From Listeria fleischmannii subsp. fleischmannii LU2006-1 (lineage in GTDB: Bacteria; Bacillota; Bacilli; Lactobacillales; Listeriaceae), in contig NZ_ALWW01000004.1 in NCBI RefSeq assembly GCF_000344175.1, forward strand, positions 35,211-99,210: 64,000 nucleotides of DNA, read 5' to 3'. A program made the translations under genes and the position numbers. Of the stretch, positions 17,651 to 27,243 are shown in pieces; positions within the stretch are counted from its first letter, which is position 1, and each line of letters opens with the position of its first letter. Under the pieces are notes generated by a model, which saw only the letters and a list, made by a program, of their open reading frames with translations, ran no database searches and was not told where the DNA came from.

Positions 17651-19107
17651 ACGGACAGGGAGAAACGACTTCAGTCAAACGAAATGGTATTTTAATTGTG
17701 ATGCTAATGGGCGCATTTGTGACCATTTTAAATCAAACTTTAATGAATGTCGCATTACCTAGTATTATGCGTGATTTTGATATTACAGCAAGTCAGGGGC
17801 AGTGGTTGTCTACTGGATTTATGTTAGTAAATGGTGTTATGATTCCAACCACAGCGTTTTTAATTGAACGTTTTACAACACGCCAGCTCTATTTATTTGC
17901 GATGATTACTTTTGCAATTGGAACAGCTATCGGAGGTTTTGCACAAAACTATACGATGCTTATTGCTGGACGAATGGTTCAAGCCGTCGGTGCCGGAGTA
18001 GTTATGCCACTTATGACCGTGGTTGTGCTTAATTTATTCCCGATTGAAAGACGGGGACGGGCGATGGGGCTAATTGGGCTTGCGATGAACTTTGCACCAG
18101 CGATTGGACCAACGCTATCAGGATGGATTGTACAAGAATATGCATGGCGCGATTTATTTTTCATCATCATTCCTTTCGCGGTGGTCGATATTATTGTAGC
18201 AATCTTCTTGCTTAAAAATGTTGGGAAACGAACCTTCCCTAAATTGGATATTCTAGGTGTGATTATGTCTACTGTTGGATTTGGTAGCTTACTTCTAGGA
18301 TTTAGTAACGCCGGGGATCATGACTGGCTTACATTTAAGGTAGCTGGATTTATTTTAATAGGTATGATTGTTCTCACACTCTTTATTTGGTATCAAGGTC
18401 GTGCGAAAACGCCACTACTTAATTTTAAAGTATTTAAAAATCCAACGTTTACACTAACAACCATTATAAGCTTTTTTGTTTTCATGGGTTTATTTGGTGG
18501 GATGCTCTTACTACCTATTTTTTTACAAAATGTACGCGGCTTTTCGCCGCTCGACTCTGGACTTGTGTTACTTCCTGGTGCACTCGTCACGGCCATTCTA
18601 TCGCCTGTAACTGGTGTCATGTTTGATCGTTTTGGGGCAAAATATTTATCTTTAATCGGTCTTATTATTATGACTGTTACAACCTTTATGTTCTCCAGTT
18701 TGGATGAAAATACGACACTTACGTATATCATTATTATTCAAACGATTCGCGCTGGAGGAATGGCAATGGTTATGATGCCACTTCAAACGGCAGCATTAAA
18801 TGCACTTCCGCTTGAAATGGCGGCTCACGGTTCGGCCATGTTTAATACGATGCGCCAAGTGGCCGGTTCTATTGGAACAGCCGCCCTTATTACCGTAATG
18901 TCAAAAAGTGCTGCTAGTTTTGCTAAATCGCTTGGAGCAAGTGATGTGGTAGGGAAATCAAAAGAACAAATTGCGAATCATGTCTTAATACATGGGATTG
19001 AAACAGCCTTCCTGATTGCGGCTATTTCGAGTGTTATTGCTTGTGTATTAACATTATTTATTCGAAAAAATCCCTCAGGACTAAATCCCGTTGTGCATAA
19101 AGATTAA
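17647..19107 (+). CDS. mdrM: DHA2-family MFS multidrug efflux transporter (MdrM-like)
   Basis: This 486-residue transporter with about 14 membrane helices belongs to the drug:H+ antiporter-2 (EmrB/QacA) family. The family motif C region (GPTLSGW) and helix-4 arginine segment (AGRMVQAVGAGVVMP) are clear. By synteny with a MarR gene and position it is the counterpart of L. monocytogenes MdrM (lmo1617), known for exporting cyclic di-AMP and inducing host interferon when overexpressed. Whether this protein does that is inference. It is translationally coupled to marR. Confidence 0.9.
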   Translation: MNGQGETTSVKRNGILIVMLMGAFVTILNQTLMNVALPSIMRDFDITASQGQWLSTGFMLVNGVMIPTTAFLIERFTTRQLYLFAMITFAIGTAIGGFAQNYTMLIAGRMVQAVGAGVVMPLMTVVVLNLFPIERRGRAMGLIGLAMNFAPAIGPTLSGWIVQEYAWRDLFFIIIPFAVVDIIVAIFLLKNVGKRTFPKLDILGVIMSTVGFGSLLLGFSNAGDHDWLTFKVAGFILIGMIVLTLFIWYQGRAKTPLLNFKVFKNPTFTLTTIISFFVFMGLFGGMLLLPIFLQNVRGFSPLDSGLVLLPGALVTAILSPVTGVMFDRFGAKYLSLIGLIIMTVTTFMFSSLDENTTLTYIIIIQTIRAGGMAMVMMPLQTAALNALPLEMAAHGSAMFNTMRQVAGSIGTAALITVMSKSAASFAKSLGASDVVGKSKEQIANHVLIHGIETAFLIAAISSVIACVLTLFIRKNPSGLNPVVHKD

Positions 19108-19116
19108 TTTTACTAA

Positions 19117-19148
19117 GTGTCTACAAACTATGTAGGCACTTTTTTTAT
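19117..19148 (+). terminator. Intrinsic terminator after mdrM
   Basis: AGTGTCTACA pairs with TGTAGGCACT (one G-U pair) and is followed by a T7 run. Confidence 0.8.
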
Positions 19149-19179
19149 TGGAAATTTAAAAGGCCGAACATATGTTGAC

Positions 19180-19208
19180 TTGACTTCATTCCTCTTGAGA
19201 AGTACAAT
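19180..19208 (+). promoter_or_regulatory. Promoter of ytmP-trmB
   Basis: TTGACT (19180-19185) and TACAAT (19203-19208) are separated by 17 bp, giving an RNA leader of about 70 nt. Confidence 0.65.
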
Positions 19209-19287
19209 CAATTTTAGTGACACGATTTTGTTTAGAGAATTGTTTTGTAAGTGATAAAATCATTTACTAAAAAAGGTGTGTTTCGTG

Positions 19288-20064
19288 ATGAAAGAATATT
19301 TTTTGGGGACTGAATATGAAATAAGTTCTGCTGGTGGGGAAACAGGGCAGGCATTTATTGCCACAAGGGAAGACGAAAAATTCTTTTTAAAGAGGAATTC
19401 TTCGCCTTTTTTAGCTGCGCTCTCAGCTGAGAATATTGTACCTAAACTAGTTTGGACAAGACGGGTTGAAAATGGGGATGTTATTACGGCTCAAAAATGG
19501 GTAGATGCGCACATTTTAAATGCTCGCGAAATGTCAAACGCGCGTGTTGCCAAGCTTTTAAGTAAAATTCATCGCTCGAAGCCGCTTCAACAAATGCTTC
19601 AAAAAATTGAAAACAGTACTTTTTCCGCAGAGAAATTACTTCACAATTTACGTTTATATGAAGATGAATTTGGCGAAACAGAAGCCGAAGCTTTCCTTTA
19701 TTTAGAGGAATATAAGAATCAGATTTTGTCGTTTGAACATGTGGTTTGCCACGGTGACATGAATCATAATAACTGGATGGTCTCACAGCAAGATGAGCTT
19801 TATTTAGTTGATTGGGATTCGGCTATGCTTGCTGATCATACATTAGATTTATCGATTCTCCTTTATCAGTATATTCCGCGAGATGAGTGGGAGAGATGGT
19901 TAAATGAGTACGGAGAAGCTTATTCAATTTCGCTACATCAGAAATTAAAATGGTACGGAATTTGTCAAACATTAACGCGTATTTATGCAGAAGATACGCC
20001 GCTACAAGAACGTAAAAAGGCTTGTCAGCTATTAAAAGTGATTTTAGATGATAATGAGGTGTAA
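19288..20064 (+). CDS. ytmP: Aminoglycoside/choline-kinase-like phosphotransferase (YtmP)
   Basis: A 258-residue protein kinase-like enzyme with the catalytic HGDMNHNNW loop (Brenner motif) and the metal-binding DWDSA motif. The family phosphorylates small molecules such as choline or aminoglycosides; its substrate is unknown. The ATG at 19288 follows AAAGGTG; a GTG inside that site was rejected as the start. The following gene is trmB, only 8 bp away, and the same ytmP-trmB pairing is found in Bacillus subtilis. Confidence 0.85.
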   Translation: MKEYFLGTEYEISSAGGETGQAFIATREDEKFFLKRNSSPFLAALSAENIVPKLVWTRRVENGDVITAQKWVDAHILNAREMSNARVAKLLSKIHRSKPLQQMLQKIENSTFSAEKLLHNLRLYEDEFGETEAEAFLYLEEYKNQILSFEHVVCHGDMNHNNWMVSQQDELYLVDWDSAMLADHTLDLSILLYQYIPRDEWERWLNEYGEAYSISLHQKLKWYGICQTLTRIYAEDTPLQERKKACQLLKVILDDNEV

Positions 20065-20072
20065 ATAGATTC

Positions 20073-20711
20073 ATGCGTGTAAAACATAAGCCGTGGGCAA
20101 AAGAAAAATTACTAAGTCATCCAGAAGTTTGCGTCAATAATCCGGAAGATTTTAAAGGGCATTGGTCAAACGTTTTTGGAAATGATAATCCTATTCATAT
20201 TGAGATAGGTTCTGGGAAAGGTCAGTTCATTAGTGGAATGGCGAAACAACATCCAGATGTTAATTACATAGGTATTGAAGTTGTAGAAAGTGTTCTTGTT
20301 GTGGCGCTTGATAAAGTCTTACAGGCAGGCGTTTCAAACGCTCGTTTACTAAGTGTGGACGGAGCAAATTTGCTCGACTATTTTGAGCCAGCTGAAGTGG
20401 GACGGATTTATTTAAACTTTTCTGACCCTTGGCCTAAAAAGCGCCATACTAAAAGACGTCTTACTAGTCCGCAATTTTTAGATCTCTATCACACGCTTTT
20501 AGGCGAAAAAGGAGAAATCCACTTTAAGACGGATAATCGAGGTTTGTTTGAATATTCGCTTGTTGCTTTTTCTGCGTATGGTTTGAATTTAAAAGAGGTA
20601 TCCCTGAATTTGCATGAGGATGAAATGGAAGGGAATGTGATGACCGAGTACGAGGAAAAATTTTCTCAAAAAGGCTTTCCAATCTATCGTTTAGAAGCTT
20701 CGTTTCAATAA
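20073..20711 (+). CDS. trmB: tRNA (guanine-46-N7)-methyltransferase (TrmB)
   Basis: TrmB methylates G46 in the variable loop of tRNAs using S-adenosylmethionine. The 212-residue protein has the SAM-binding motif [11 protein letters not shown], the [16 protein letters not shown] signature and [10 protein letters not shown], all diagnostic. It lies 8 bp after ytmP in a likely two-gene operon and is closed by a good terminator. Confidence 0.96.
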   Translation: MRVKHKPWAKEKLLSHPEVCVNNPEDFKGHWSNVFGNDNPIHIEIGSGKGQFISGMAKQHPDVNYIGIEVVESVLVVALDKVLQAGVSNARLLSVDGANLLDYFEPAEVGRIYLNFSDPWPKKRHTKRRLTSPQFLDLYHTLLGEKGEIHFKTDNRGLFEYSLVAFSAYGLNLKEVSLNLHEDEMEGNVMTEYEEKFSQKGFPIYRLEASFQ

Positions 20712-20718
20712 TTATTTC

Positions 20719-20750
20719 AGAAGTTGCGTTTTCTCCGCAACTTCTTTTCT
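20719..20750 (+). terminator. Intrinsic terminator after trmB
   Basis: AGAAGTTGCG pairs with CGCAACTTCT, followed by TTTTCT. Confidence 0.8.
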
Positions 20751-20785
20751 ATAATAATATTATGTAAACAAGAGGTGGGTTTTGA

Positions 20786-21625
20786 ATGAAAATAGGCGAA
20801 TTAGATATTCACTGGCTCTCAGGTGGGAAAATGGCGTTTGACGGTGGGGCGATGTTTGGAGTTGTACCGAAAGCGCTCTGGTTTAAAAAATATCCTGCAA
20901 ATGAACAAAATCAAATTGCGACCGATACAGACCCGATGTATTTTAATATTGAAGGAAAACATGTTTTAATTGATGCTGGAATTGGCATAAACCGGTTCAC
21001 GGAGAAACAAAAAAGAAATTTTGCTGTAGAAAAAGAGTCTTTTGTTATTCAAGATTTGGCTAAATTCGGGATTACTCCTTTAGATATTGATTATTGTCTA
21101 ATGACTCATCTGCATTTTGACCATGCAACCGGACTGATAAGCGTTCAAAATGGGGAGTTGGTATCGACCTTTCCAAATGCGAAAATCATTACTTCTTCGA
21201 CCGAATGGGAGGAAATGAAAAAGCCTAATATACGCTCAAAAGCGACATATTGGAAAGAAAATTGGGAACAAATTGAAAAGCAAGTTACCACTTTTTCTCA
21301 AAAAATGGAGGTTTTGCCTGGTGTTTCGATGTATCATACAGGTGGCCACAGCGCGGGTCATTGTATCATTGAAATAGAGTCTAAAGGCGAGCGAGCGGTG
21401 CATCTTGGCGATATATTCCCTACACATGCCCATTTAAATCCACTTTGGGTAACGGCATATGATGATTATCCAATGGACAGCATTTTTGCAAAGGAAAGGT
21501 TATTTCAAAAATGGATGGACGGACAAACTTGGTTCTTGTTTTATCATGATGCATATTATCACGCGATTCAATTTAATGAGAATGGTGAAATCATTCGAAC
21601 TGTAGAGAAAAAAGGGAGCGAATAA
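20786..21625 (+). CDS. ytnP: Metallo-beta-lactamase-fold hydrolase, YtnP-like lactonase
   Basis: The 279-residue protein has the metal-binding motif THLHFDHATG, a downstream HTGGHSAGH and a bridging HLGDIFPTHAH, as in the AHL-lactonase group of the MBL superfamily. Bacillus YtnP is reported as a quorum-quenching lactonase; activity here is inference. The ATG follows AAGAGGTGGG. It lies just after trmB and its terminator, and converges with a small minus-strand gene. Confidence 0.85.
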   Translation: MKIGELDIHWLSGGKMAFDGGAMFGVVPKALWFKKYPANEQNQIATDTDPMYFNIEGKHVLIDAGIGINRFTEKQKRNFAVEKESFVIQDLAKFGITPLDIDYCLMTHLHFDHATGLISVQNGELVSTFPNAKIITSSTEWEEMKKPNIRSKATYWKENWEQIEKQVTTFSQKMEVLPGVSMYHTGGHSAGHCIIEIESKGERAVHLGDIFPTHAHLNPLWVTAYDDYPMDSIFAKERLFQKWMDGQTWFLFYHDAYYHAIQFNENGEIIRTVEKKGSE

Positions 21626-21652
21626 AGCTTCTTTTTTTGGAATTAAATCCTT

Positions 21653-21702
21653 GTATAGGGGGTAGGGGTATATACGGTTCTTATACCTATATAGGGTATT
21701 TG
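21653..21702. promoter_or_regulatory. Copper/persulfide-regulator-like (CsoR/CstR-type) palindromic sequence without an adjacent target gene
   Basis: The stretch has G-rich and C-rich half-sites embedded in TATA steps: GTATAGGGGGTAGGGGTATA and then ATACCTATATAGGGTAT. These resemble the operator style of CsoR/CstR-family repressors (ATACCC-N-GGGTAT). It lies between convergent genes, so no promoter or copper gene follows. It may be chance or a relic. Confidence 0.25.
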
Positions 21703-21714
21703 AAATGGCATGAA

Positions 21715-21741
21715 AAAGCGCCTTTAGAAAAAGGCGCGTTT
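21715..21741 (-). terminator. Terminator of the minus-strand PepSY-like gene
   Basis: On the minus strand GCGCCTTT pairs with AAAGGCGC and is followed by TTTTT. Confidence 0.75.
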
Positions 21742-21744
21742 CGT

Positions 21745-22056
21745 TTATGTAAGATAGACGTCAATGATAGTACCCGTTTTAGCATCCGCAATAAACTCAA
21801 ATTGTTTTTTTTCACCTTCACGAATAGCAGTAATTCCACCGTGATAAACGAATGTATCAATGGCATACTTTTTGTAATGTTGTTTTTTTAGTTGAATCCA
21901 AGATCCTTCAATCGGTCCTTCTTTTTTAAAGGCATCTTTTACGTTTTCTAAAATAACATCTCCAGATACACTTTCATCTGAAAGGCAATAATGATTTAAC
22001 AAATGGCCAGCAGCGGCACCAACAAAAGCACCAGCAGCAAAAGCTTTCCAGTCCAT
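21745..22056 (-). CDS. Small membrane-anchored protein, PepSY-like
   Basis: A 103-residue protein with a glycine/alanine-rich hydrophobic N-terminus (WKAFAAGAFVGAAAGHLL), then a soluble domain whose end (KQFEFIADAKTGTIIDVYLT) resembles the last strand of PepSY domains. The ATG follows AGGGAGGAAG. The function is unknown. It is divergent from the M42 aminopeptidase gene. Confidence 0.7.
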   Translation of the reverse strand: MDWKAFAAGAFVGAAAGHLLNHYCLSDESVSGDVILENVKDAFKKEGPIEGSWIQLKKQHYKKYAIDTFVYHGGITAIREGEKKQFEFIADAKTGTIIDVYLT

Positions 22057-22220
22057 AATCTTCCTCCCTTAGTCATAAGCTCTAAGTTTAAAATGTAGTC
22101 ACATATTCATTATACTATACTTTTCAAAAATAGAAAGTATAATTAATAGCGCTCTCAAAACATGAATATTCTAAAACTTTTTGCTATAATGAAGGGGTTA
22201 AAGTGAAAGGGTGGTAAGCA

Positions 22221-23295
22221 ATGAACGAAGAAACACTTAAAATGTTTAAAACATTAACGGAACTTCAAGGCGCTTCAGGCGATGAATTTAGAATTCGTGA
22301 TTTTGTAAAGCGAGAAATAGAACCCGTCTCGGATGAAGTTATTCAAGATCGTTTAGGCGGGATTTTTGGTGTAAGACATGGAGAAAGTTCTGGTCCACGC
22401 ATTTTAGTAGCTGGACATATGGATGAAGTTGGATTTATGGTAACTCAAATTACACAAGCGGGCATGCTACGTTTTCAAACGCTTGGTGGTTGGAATCCTC
22501 AAGTGATGCAAGCCCAGCGCGTGCAGGTCATGACAAAGAATGGACCGATTGTCGGGGTTATAGCTTCCGTGCCACCTCATTTAATGTCAGATGCAGAGCG
22601 GAAAAAAGCCAACTGATCCTAAAAATTTACTCATCGATATTGGAGCTGATTCTTTAGATGAAGCAAAAGAATTCGGTATTCAACCTGGTCAATTTATTGT
22701 ACCTGTTTCCGAATTTACGCCCCTTTTTAATCCAAAGAAAATTTTAGCGAAAGCTTGGGATAATCGTTACGGAGTGGGTCTTGCTATTGAGCTTTTAAAA
22801 GAATTAAAAGGCGATTCGCTTCCTAACACATTATTTTCAGGTGCAAATGTACAAGAAGAGGTAGGGCTAAGAGGAGCTGGTGTTAGTGCGCATATGGTTC
22901 AGCCTGATTTATTTTTTGCGCTTGATGCAAGTCCAGCTAACGATACAACCGGAGACAAAACGCAATTTGGACAACTTGGAAAGGGCTTTTTAATGCGCGT
23001 TTTTGATCGCACGATGATTATGCATAGAGGAATGAGAGAATTTTTATTAGATACAGCTGAAAGCAACCAGATTCCTTATCAATATTTTACTTCCCCAGGT
23101 GGAACTGATGCGGGGAAAGTGCATACTTCACTAAACGGGATTCCGAGTGCAGTGATTGGCGTACCTTCTCGCTATATTCATTCCAGTAATTCAATTTTAC
23201 ACGTAGATGATTATGCTGCGGCTAAGGAAATGATTGTGACGCTTATTCGCGGTTTAGATAAAACGACATATGAAACCATACGAGCAAATGCTTAG
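22221..23295 (+). pseudogene. pepA: Glutamyl/M42 family aminopeptidase, frameshifted
   Basis: Two adjacent frames together encode one M42 peptidase. Frame 1 (22221-22616) has the metal histidine motif VAGHMDEVGFM. Frame 2 (to 23295) has [13 protein letters not shown], the catalytic [11 protein letters not shown] and the closing [13 protein letters not shown] and GVPSRYIHS motifs. The break is at the A6 run 22602-22607: with five A the sequence would read RKKPTDPKN straight through. So this is a single-base gain in a homopolymer, either a sequencing error or a recent null mutation. A -1 slip would not restore the frame. An extended -10 (TGCTATAAT, 22182-22190) precedes it. Confidence 0.85.
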
Positions 23296-23500
23296 ATTTT
23301 TGAAAAAAGGCACCGTTATTGTGGCTGTCCTTTTAATCAGTAGTGGGCTTTTTTGTTTCATTTTAAATCGTTTACATAGAGGCCAATTTGATTTAGGGTG
23401 GTCCATTACAGCTTTCATCGCAGGATGCCTCATTCTTTCATTTGATGGTTTAAATTTTTATTTAGAAGAACGAAAAAAAGCACGACAATCGAAACGATGA
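23270..23500 (+). CDS. Small two-helix membrane protein of unknown function
   Basis: This 76-residue protein has two hydrophobic helices (about residues 14-35 and 42-60) and a strongly basic tail ([12 protein letters not shown]). Its start overlaps the last 26 bp of the aminopeptidase gene, so it is probably co-translated. An alternative start is the ATG at 23288. I do not recognise the family. Confidence 0.6.
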   Translation: MKPYEQMLRFLKKGTVIVAVLLISSGLFCFILNRLHRGQFDLGWSITAFIAGCLILSFDGLNFYLEERKKARQSKR

Positions 23501-23518
23501 TTGTCGTGCTTTTTTTAA
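23478..23518. terminator. Bidirectional terminator between convergent genes
   Basis: GCACGACAATC pairs with GATTGTCGTGC, with A-rich and T-rich flanks on either side. It overlaps the end of the minus-strand glucosaminidase gene. Confidence 0.85.
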
Positions 23519-24553
23519 GATTTTTTAACATAATTGGGACTATCAGGAATATAACCTATTACGCTATTTGTTAACACTACTTCAAGCCAACCTGATTTAG
23601 GCATTTTTCTAAGAACTAGAACAGATTCACCAGCTTTTTTACTTTGTGCAACTGGGCTATCCCATTTCTCGGCAGTTCGGAAATTGACATTATTTGTTGT
23701 TACATATTTGGTAGTTGGATTTTTATCATACCAATATAAGGATAGACTTGGTTTGTACCAGCCACGTTTACCTTGATAAATCACTTCAATAAAGCCGTTT
23801 TCTTGTTTGCCATAATTTAGTTGTGCGGCATAGTAGGGTGTGATTTTAAATGCAATGCTTGAATCCCAAGAAGCCGCTGAGCGAATATTTAACGTTTCGC
23901 GAGCATAACGCCATTTGGCATTTTTTAAAGATGCAATATCAAATGCTTCTTGATCCCAAGCGGTTAAACCTCGAGCTTCAATAATAGAGACAAGTTTTTT
24001 AGCATAGTCTGGATCAGTTGCATAGCCAGCTTTTTGTAAATAATTAGCGGCTTTCACATAGTCAGTTTCACCAATTAAATCTTGATAACGAGATTTTTGA
24101 AGAAAATCACCATGGTCAGTCATACTTTCATTTTTACTTGGATATTTTCTAAACTGGGCATCGATTGTAATCCATTTTCCGTTAACATACTCTTGAGTAG
24201 GCATTGTAACAAAACTACCGTTATAAGTACCTTTTACCCCGAAAAGATTGTGTGCCATGGTTGAAAGTTGAGAAGTACCCCAACCGCTTTCAAGTACGGC
24301 CTGTGCACCTGTTATAGAGGGAAGAACGGAGTGCTTATCCCAGCTATCAACAGAGCCTTTTTTAAATATCTGCTAAAAAGGCAGGTGGATTTGTAGCTGC
24401 TCTAAGCATCGGACGATTTGTGTCCGTGACAGCATAAAATCCCTGACCTAATTCTGGGTTCTGTTTAAGGACGCTCTCTTCTGCATGAGCTACTTGTGTA
24501 AGTGGCGCCATAGTCAAAGAAAGAGCCAATAATGAAATTGCTATTTTTTTCAA
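23515..24553 (-). pseudogene. Secreted endo-beta-N-acetylglucosaminidase with two SH3b domains, frameshifted
   Basis: The 5' piece (24362-24553) starts at a TTG behind AAGGAG and encodes a signal peptide (KKIAISLLALSLTMAPL, cleavage near AHA-EE). After a break near 24358-24368 (T3A6 on the coding strand) the other frame continues with GAQAVLESGWGTSQLST and NLFGVKGTYNG, the glucosaminidase (Pfam PF01832-type) core, then two bacterial SH3 domains from about 23515 to 23930. Intact length would be about 345 residues. Restoration needs two added bases or one removed. The protein would cut peptidoglycan glycan strands outside the cell. I cannot match it to a gene at this locus in L. monocytogenes. 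Confidence 0.8.
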
Positions 24554-24657
24554 ATTGTTAACTCCTTTTTTAAAAAAAATAAGTACTTCTAAAGTTTAAC
24601 ATAAAAATAGCGATATAAATGTGACAATTTGTTTAAAATTAAAGCGAGCTATGTGCG

Positions 24658-25104
24658 TTATACTTCAAATAGATATTGCAATACTTGTGCAGCTTCTTTA
24701 ATGCTTGAAACTGTCACGTTTGCACGCTCAGAAAGTTCTTTTAACGGATGATGAAGATTCTCTTTTCGAATTAAAATAACTGGTGTGCCGTTTGCAATTG
24801 CAAGAGAAGCATCAGAGGCGGTATTCCACTGTTTAAACTGTTCGCCAAAATACGCAATGACAAGGTCAGCTTTTTTTAAATAAAGCTGTGTTCGTAAATT
24901 GTTTATTTTAGATGCTTGTATATCTTTATAGTAGGAATTAGGTTGTTCGCCCAGTATCGCCTCACCAATCGCATCTGATTTTTCATGATTTTCTTCTGGT
25001 CCGGAAAACGTAAACGAAGCAGATGAAATGTGGCGAATGCTCTCTCGTAACTCATTTCGCCAATCAGAATGAATTTCCCCCGCTAGATAAATCATATAGT
25101 CCAT
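24658..25104 (-). CDS. ytoQ: YtoQ family protein
   Basis: The 148-residue protein matches the YtoQ family: MIYLAGEIHSDWR at the start, then ENHEKSDAIGEAILG and KKADLVIAYFGEQFKQWNTASD, a fold related to nucleoside 2-deoxyribosyltransferases. The activity is not established. The ATG at 25104 has AAAGGAGTG at good spacing; a codon three positions upstream overlaps the site. It is divergent from the thioredoxin-like gene. Confidence 0.85.
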   Translation of the reverse strand: MDYMIYLAGEIHSDWRNELRESIRHISSASFTFSGPEENHEKSDAIGEAILGEQPNSYYKDIQASKINNLRTQLYLKKADLVIAYFGEQFKQWNTASDASLAIANGTPVILIRKENLHHPLKELSERANVTVSSIKEAAQVLQYLFEV

Positions 25105-25240
25105 TTTGAACACTCCTTTCTATCCAATAGTTTAACGAAAAAAAGAAACCGCTTCAAATAATAAAAAAGAAGCTGATTTCTGGACGAACACCCAAACTTT
25201 AGGTACGATTTAAAAAAAGCTAATAAAAGGAGCGTTTTTA

Positions 25241-25552
25241 ATGGAAAACTTGCAATCTGTTCAACAATTTGAAGAGGTAAAAGAGAACGGGAAAACCGTT
25301 TTTATGTTTAGTGCGGATTGGTGTGGCGATTGTCGCTTTATAGAACCTGTGATGCCGGAAATTGAATCAGAAAATAGTGATTTTACGTTTTATCATGTCG
25401 ATCGTGATGAATTTATCGATTTATGTGCGGATTTAGCGATTTTTGGAATCCCCAGTTTCCTTGCCTTTGAGGATGGGGAGGAAATTGGACGTTTTGTCAG
25501 CAAAGATCGAAAAACAAAGGAAGAAATAAATGACTTTTTAGCTGCACTTTAA
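25241..25552 (+). CDS. ytpP: Thioredoxin-like protein (YtpP)
   Basis: A 103-residue thioredoxin-fold protein with the redox motif WCGDC in FSADWCGDCRFIEP and the cis-proline segment FGIPSFLAF. CGDC instead of CGPC is typical for the YtpP group, a bacilli thioredoxin-like family. The ATG follows AAAGGAGCG. It starts a run of ytpP-ytpQ-ytpR genes with short gaps, the same order as in Bacillus subtilis. Confidence 0.9.
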   Translation: MENLQSVQQFEEVKENGKTVFMFSADWCGDCRFIEPVMPEIESENSDFTFYHVDRDEFIDLCADLAIFGIPSFLAFEDGEEIGRFVSKDRKTKEEINDFLAAL

Positions 25553-25565
25553 AGGAGGTAGCAGA

Positions 25566-26365
25566 TTGAAATTTGACACATTTGGTATGAAAGCAAAATT
25601 AGAGGATTTTTTTAAAAAAAAGAGGGGAGAGAATTTACTTTTGACAGAGAAAAAGAACGGTTAAAAGTTTCGGAATATGGTCATTTCGTGACACTTTCCA
25701 TCCCGCAAATCATCTCTCGTTTTGAATCAGAAGGGGAGGATACTTTTAAAAAAATAGCCTATTATGTGGATGAAGGATTAGAAGCTGGTCAAAAAGAAGT
25801 GTCGTTAATTGGACAAGAGGAGAAAATTTTCCCTGTTATTCGAGCGGGGTCCCATCCAGTAAAAACAACAGCTGGTGAAAAATTGTTTTTTGAAGAACAT
25901 ACAGCGGAAACAAAGATTTTTTATGTGCTTGATATAGGGAAATCGTATAAATTTATCACTGAAAATGATTTGATAAAAGCGGATGTTTCCCCAACTGAAG
26001 TTCGCATGAAGGCTATGGCGAATGTACGGAAATTAGATACACCGCTCAAAAAAGATACGGTTTCCGAAAATGACTTCTATTTTCTTAGAACAAATGATGG
26101 TTATGATGCGAGCCGGGTTTGTAATGAGAAATTTCTGGCGGAGATGCGTTCGCAATTTACAGGTGAGATGGTTATCGCGATTCCTCATCAAGATGTGCTT
26201 ATTTTGGCTGATATTCGTAATAATACAGGTTATGATGTATTGGCGCATATGACATTGCAATTTTTCGCTGAAGGTATTGTCCCAGTGACGTCTTTGCCAT
26301 TTGTCTATAATAATGGTAAACTGGAACCGATATTTATTATGGCAAAAAATAGACCAAAGGAGTAA
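25566..26365 (+). pseudogene. ytpQ: YtpQ (DUF1444 family), frameshifted near the 5' end
   Basis: A TTG start at 25566 lies 7 bp after AAAGGAGGT and opens [18 protein letters not shown]. The frame then stops, while the next frame continues [27 protein letters not shown] to 26365, giving a DUF1444 protein of about 266 residues. The break is in the T7A8 run (25607-25621); one more A would join the frames. A -1 slip at A-AAA-AAG could also restore it, but a homopolymer miscall is simpler. Function unknown; it sits between ytpP and ytpR. Confidence 0.8.
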
Positions 26366-26371
26366 TGAAAC

Positions 26372-26989
26372 TTGATAGCAAATGTATTATACAATGAAAA
26401 AGGGATTGGCGACACGCTTATTGTCTCCATCAAAGATATTGATCGTTACACGCGAACTTTTGATAAAAAAGGTGATGTTGTGCGTATATTTGATACAGAA
26501 ACAGGCGCTTTAAGTGGCTTCAATATTTTTAATGCATCTCGTCACTTTACTTTACATGCAAATGGAAAAGTAACTTTGACAGAAGAGTTTGTATCAGCGC
26601 TTAAAAAAGTCATCCAAGAAGCAGGCTTTAATGATGATTTAAATATCGATATAACACCAAAATTTGTTGTAGGTTATGTGGAAAGCACCGAAAAACACCC
26701 CAATGCGGATAAGCTTCGTATTTGCCAAGTGGATGTAAAAGATGACAAACTTCAAATTGTATGTGGGGCTCCAAATGTTGCGTCAGGCCAGAAAGTAGTG
26801 GTAGCGAAAATTGGTGCTGTTATGCCAAGTGGTTTGATTATCAAGCCGTCTAATTTACGCGGCGTTGATTCGTATGGTATGCTTTGTGCCGCAAGAGAGC
26901 TTGCCATTCCTAATGCGCCAGAAGAAAAAGGTATCTTAGTATTAGAGGATGACTACATGGTTGGAGAAGAGTTTCAAACGACTTTTTAA
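26372..26989 (+). CDS. ytpR: YtpR: PheT-like tRNA-binding (OB-fold) protein
   Basis: A 205-residue protein. Its C-terminal half is a tRNA-binding OB fold like the N-terminus of PheRS beta: GYVESTEKHPNADKLRIC, IVCGAPNVASGQKVVVAK, and SYGMLCAAREL. The N-terminal half is a small family-specific domain. The start is TTG at 26372 after AAAGGAG. It is not a synthetase; its role is unassigned. It ends the ytpPQR cluster before a strong terminator. Confidence 0.9.
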   Translation: MIANVLYNEKGIGDTLIVSIKDIDRYTRTFDKKGDVVRIFDTETGALSGFNIFNASRHFTLHANGKVTLTEEFVSALKKVIQEAGFNDDLNIDITPKFVVGYVESTEKHPNADKLRICQVDVKDDKLQIVCGAPNVASGQKVVVAKIGAVMPSGLIIKPSNLRGVDSYGMLCAARELAIPNAPEEKGILVLEDDYMVGEEFQTTF

Positions 26990-26998
26990 AACGATTAG

Positions 26999-27031
26999 AA
27001 CTAGCTAAAATCATTTAGCTAGTTTTTTATT
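26999..27031 (+). terminator. Intrinsic terminator after ytpR
   Basis: AACTAGCTAAA pairs with TTTAGCTAGTT and is followed by TTTTATT. Confidence 0.85.
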
Positions 27032-27243
27032 GCGTAAAACTGTGTACAATATATAGTAATATTGTTCTTTTTTTCATCAAGAAACCGAGCATAAGATTAT
27101 CTTATAGCTCCTTTTAAGCCTTTGTTTTCAGTAGTTAAGGCGAGTTTTAGCTTTAAGAAAATGATTTTTCAATGGACATGTATAGCTTTAATCTTTTTTC
27201 TCTGTTAGAATCAAAAAAGAAAATCAAAATTAGGGTGATAGAC

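Noticed and set aside
22591..23295. The second half of the M42 aminopeptidase as an independent gene
   Set aside because: Its first codons continue the peptidase sequence exactly and it lacks the N-terminal metal ligand, so it is the 3' part of one broken gene.
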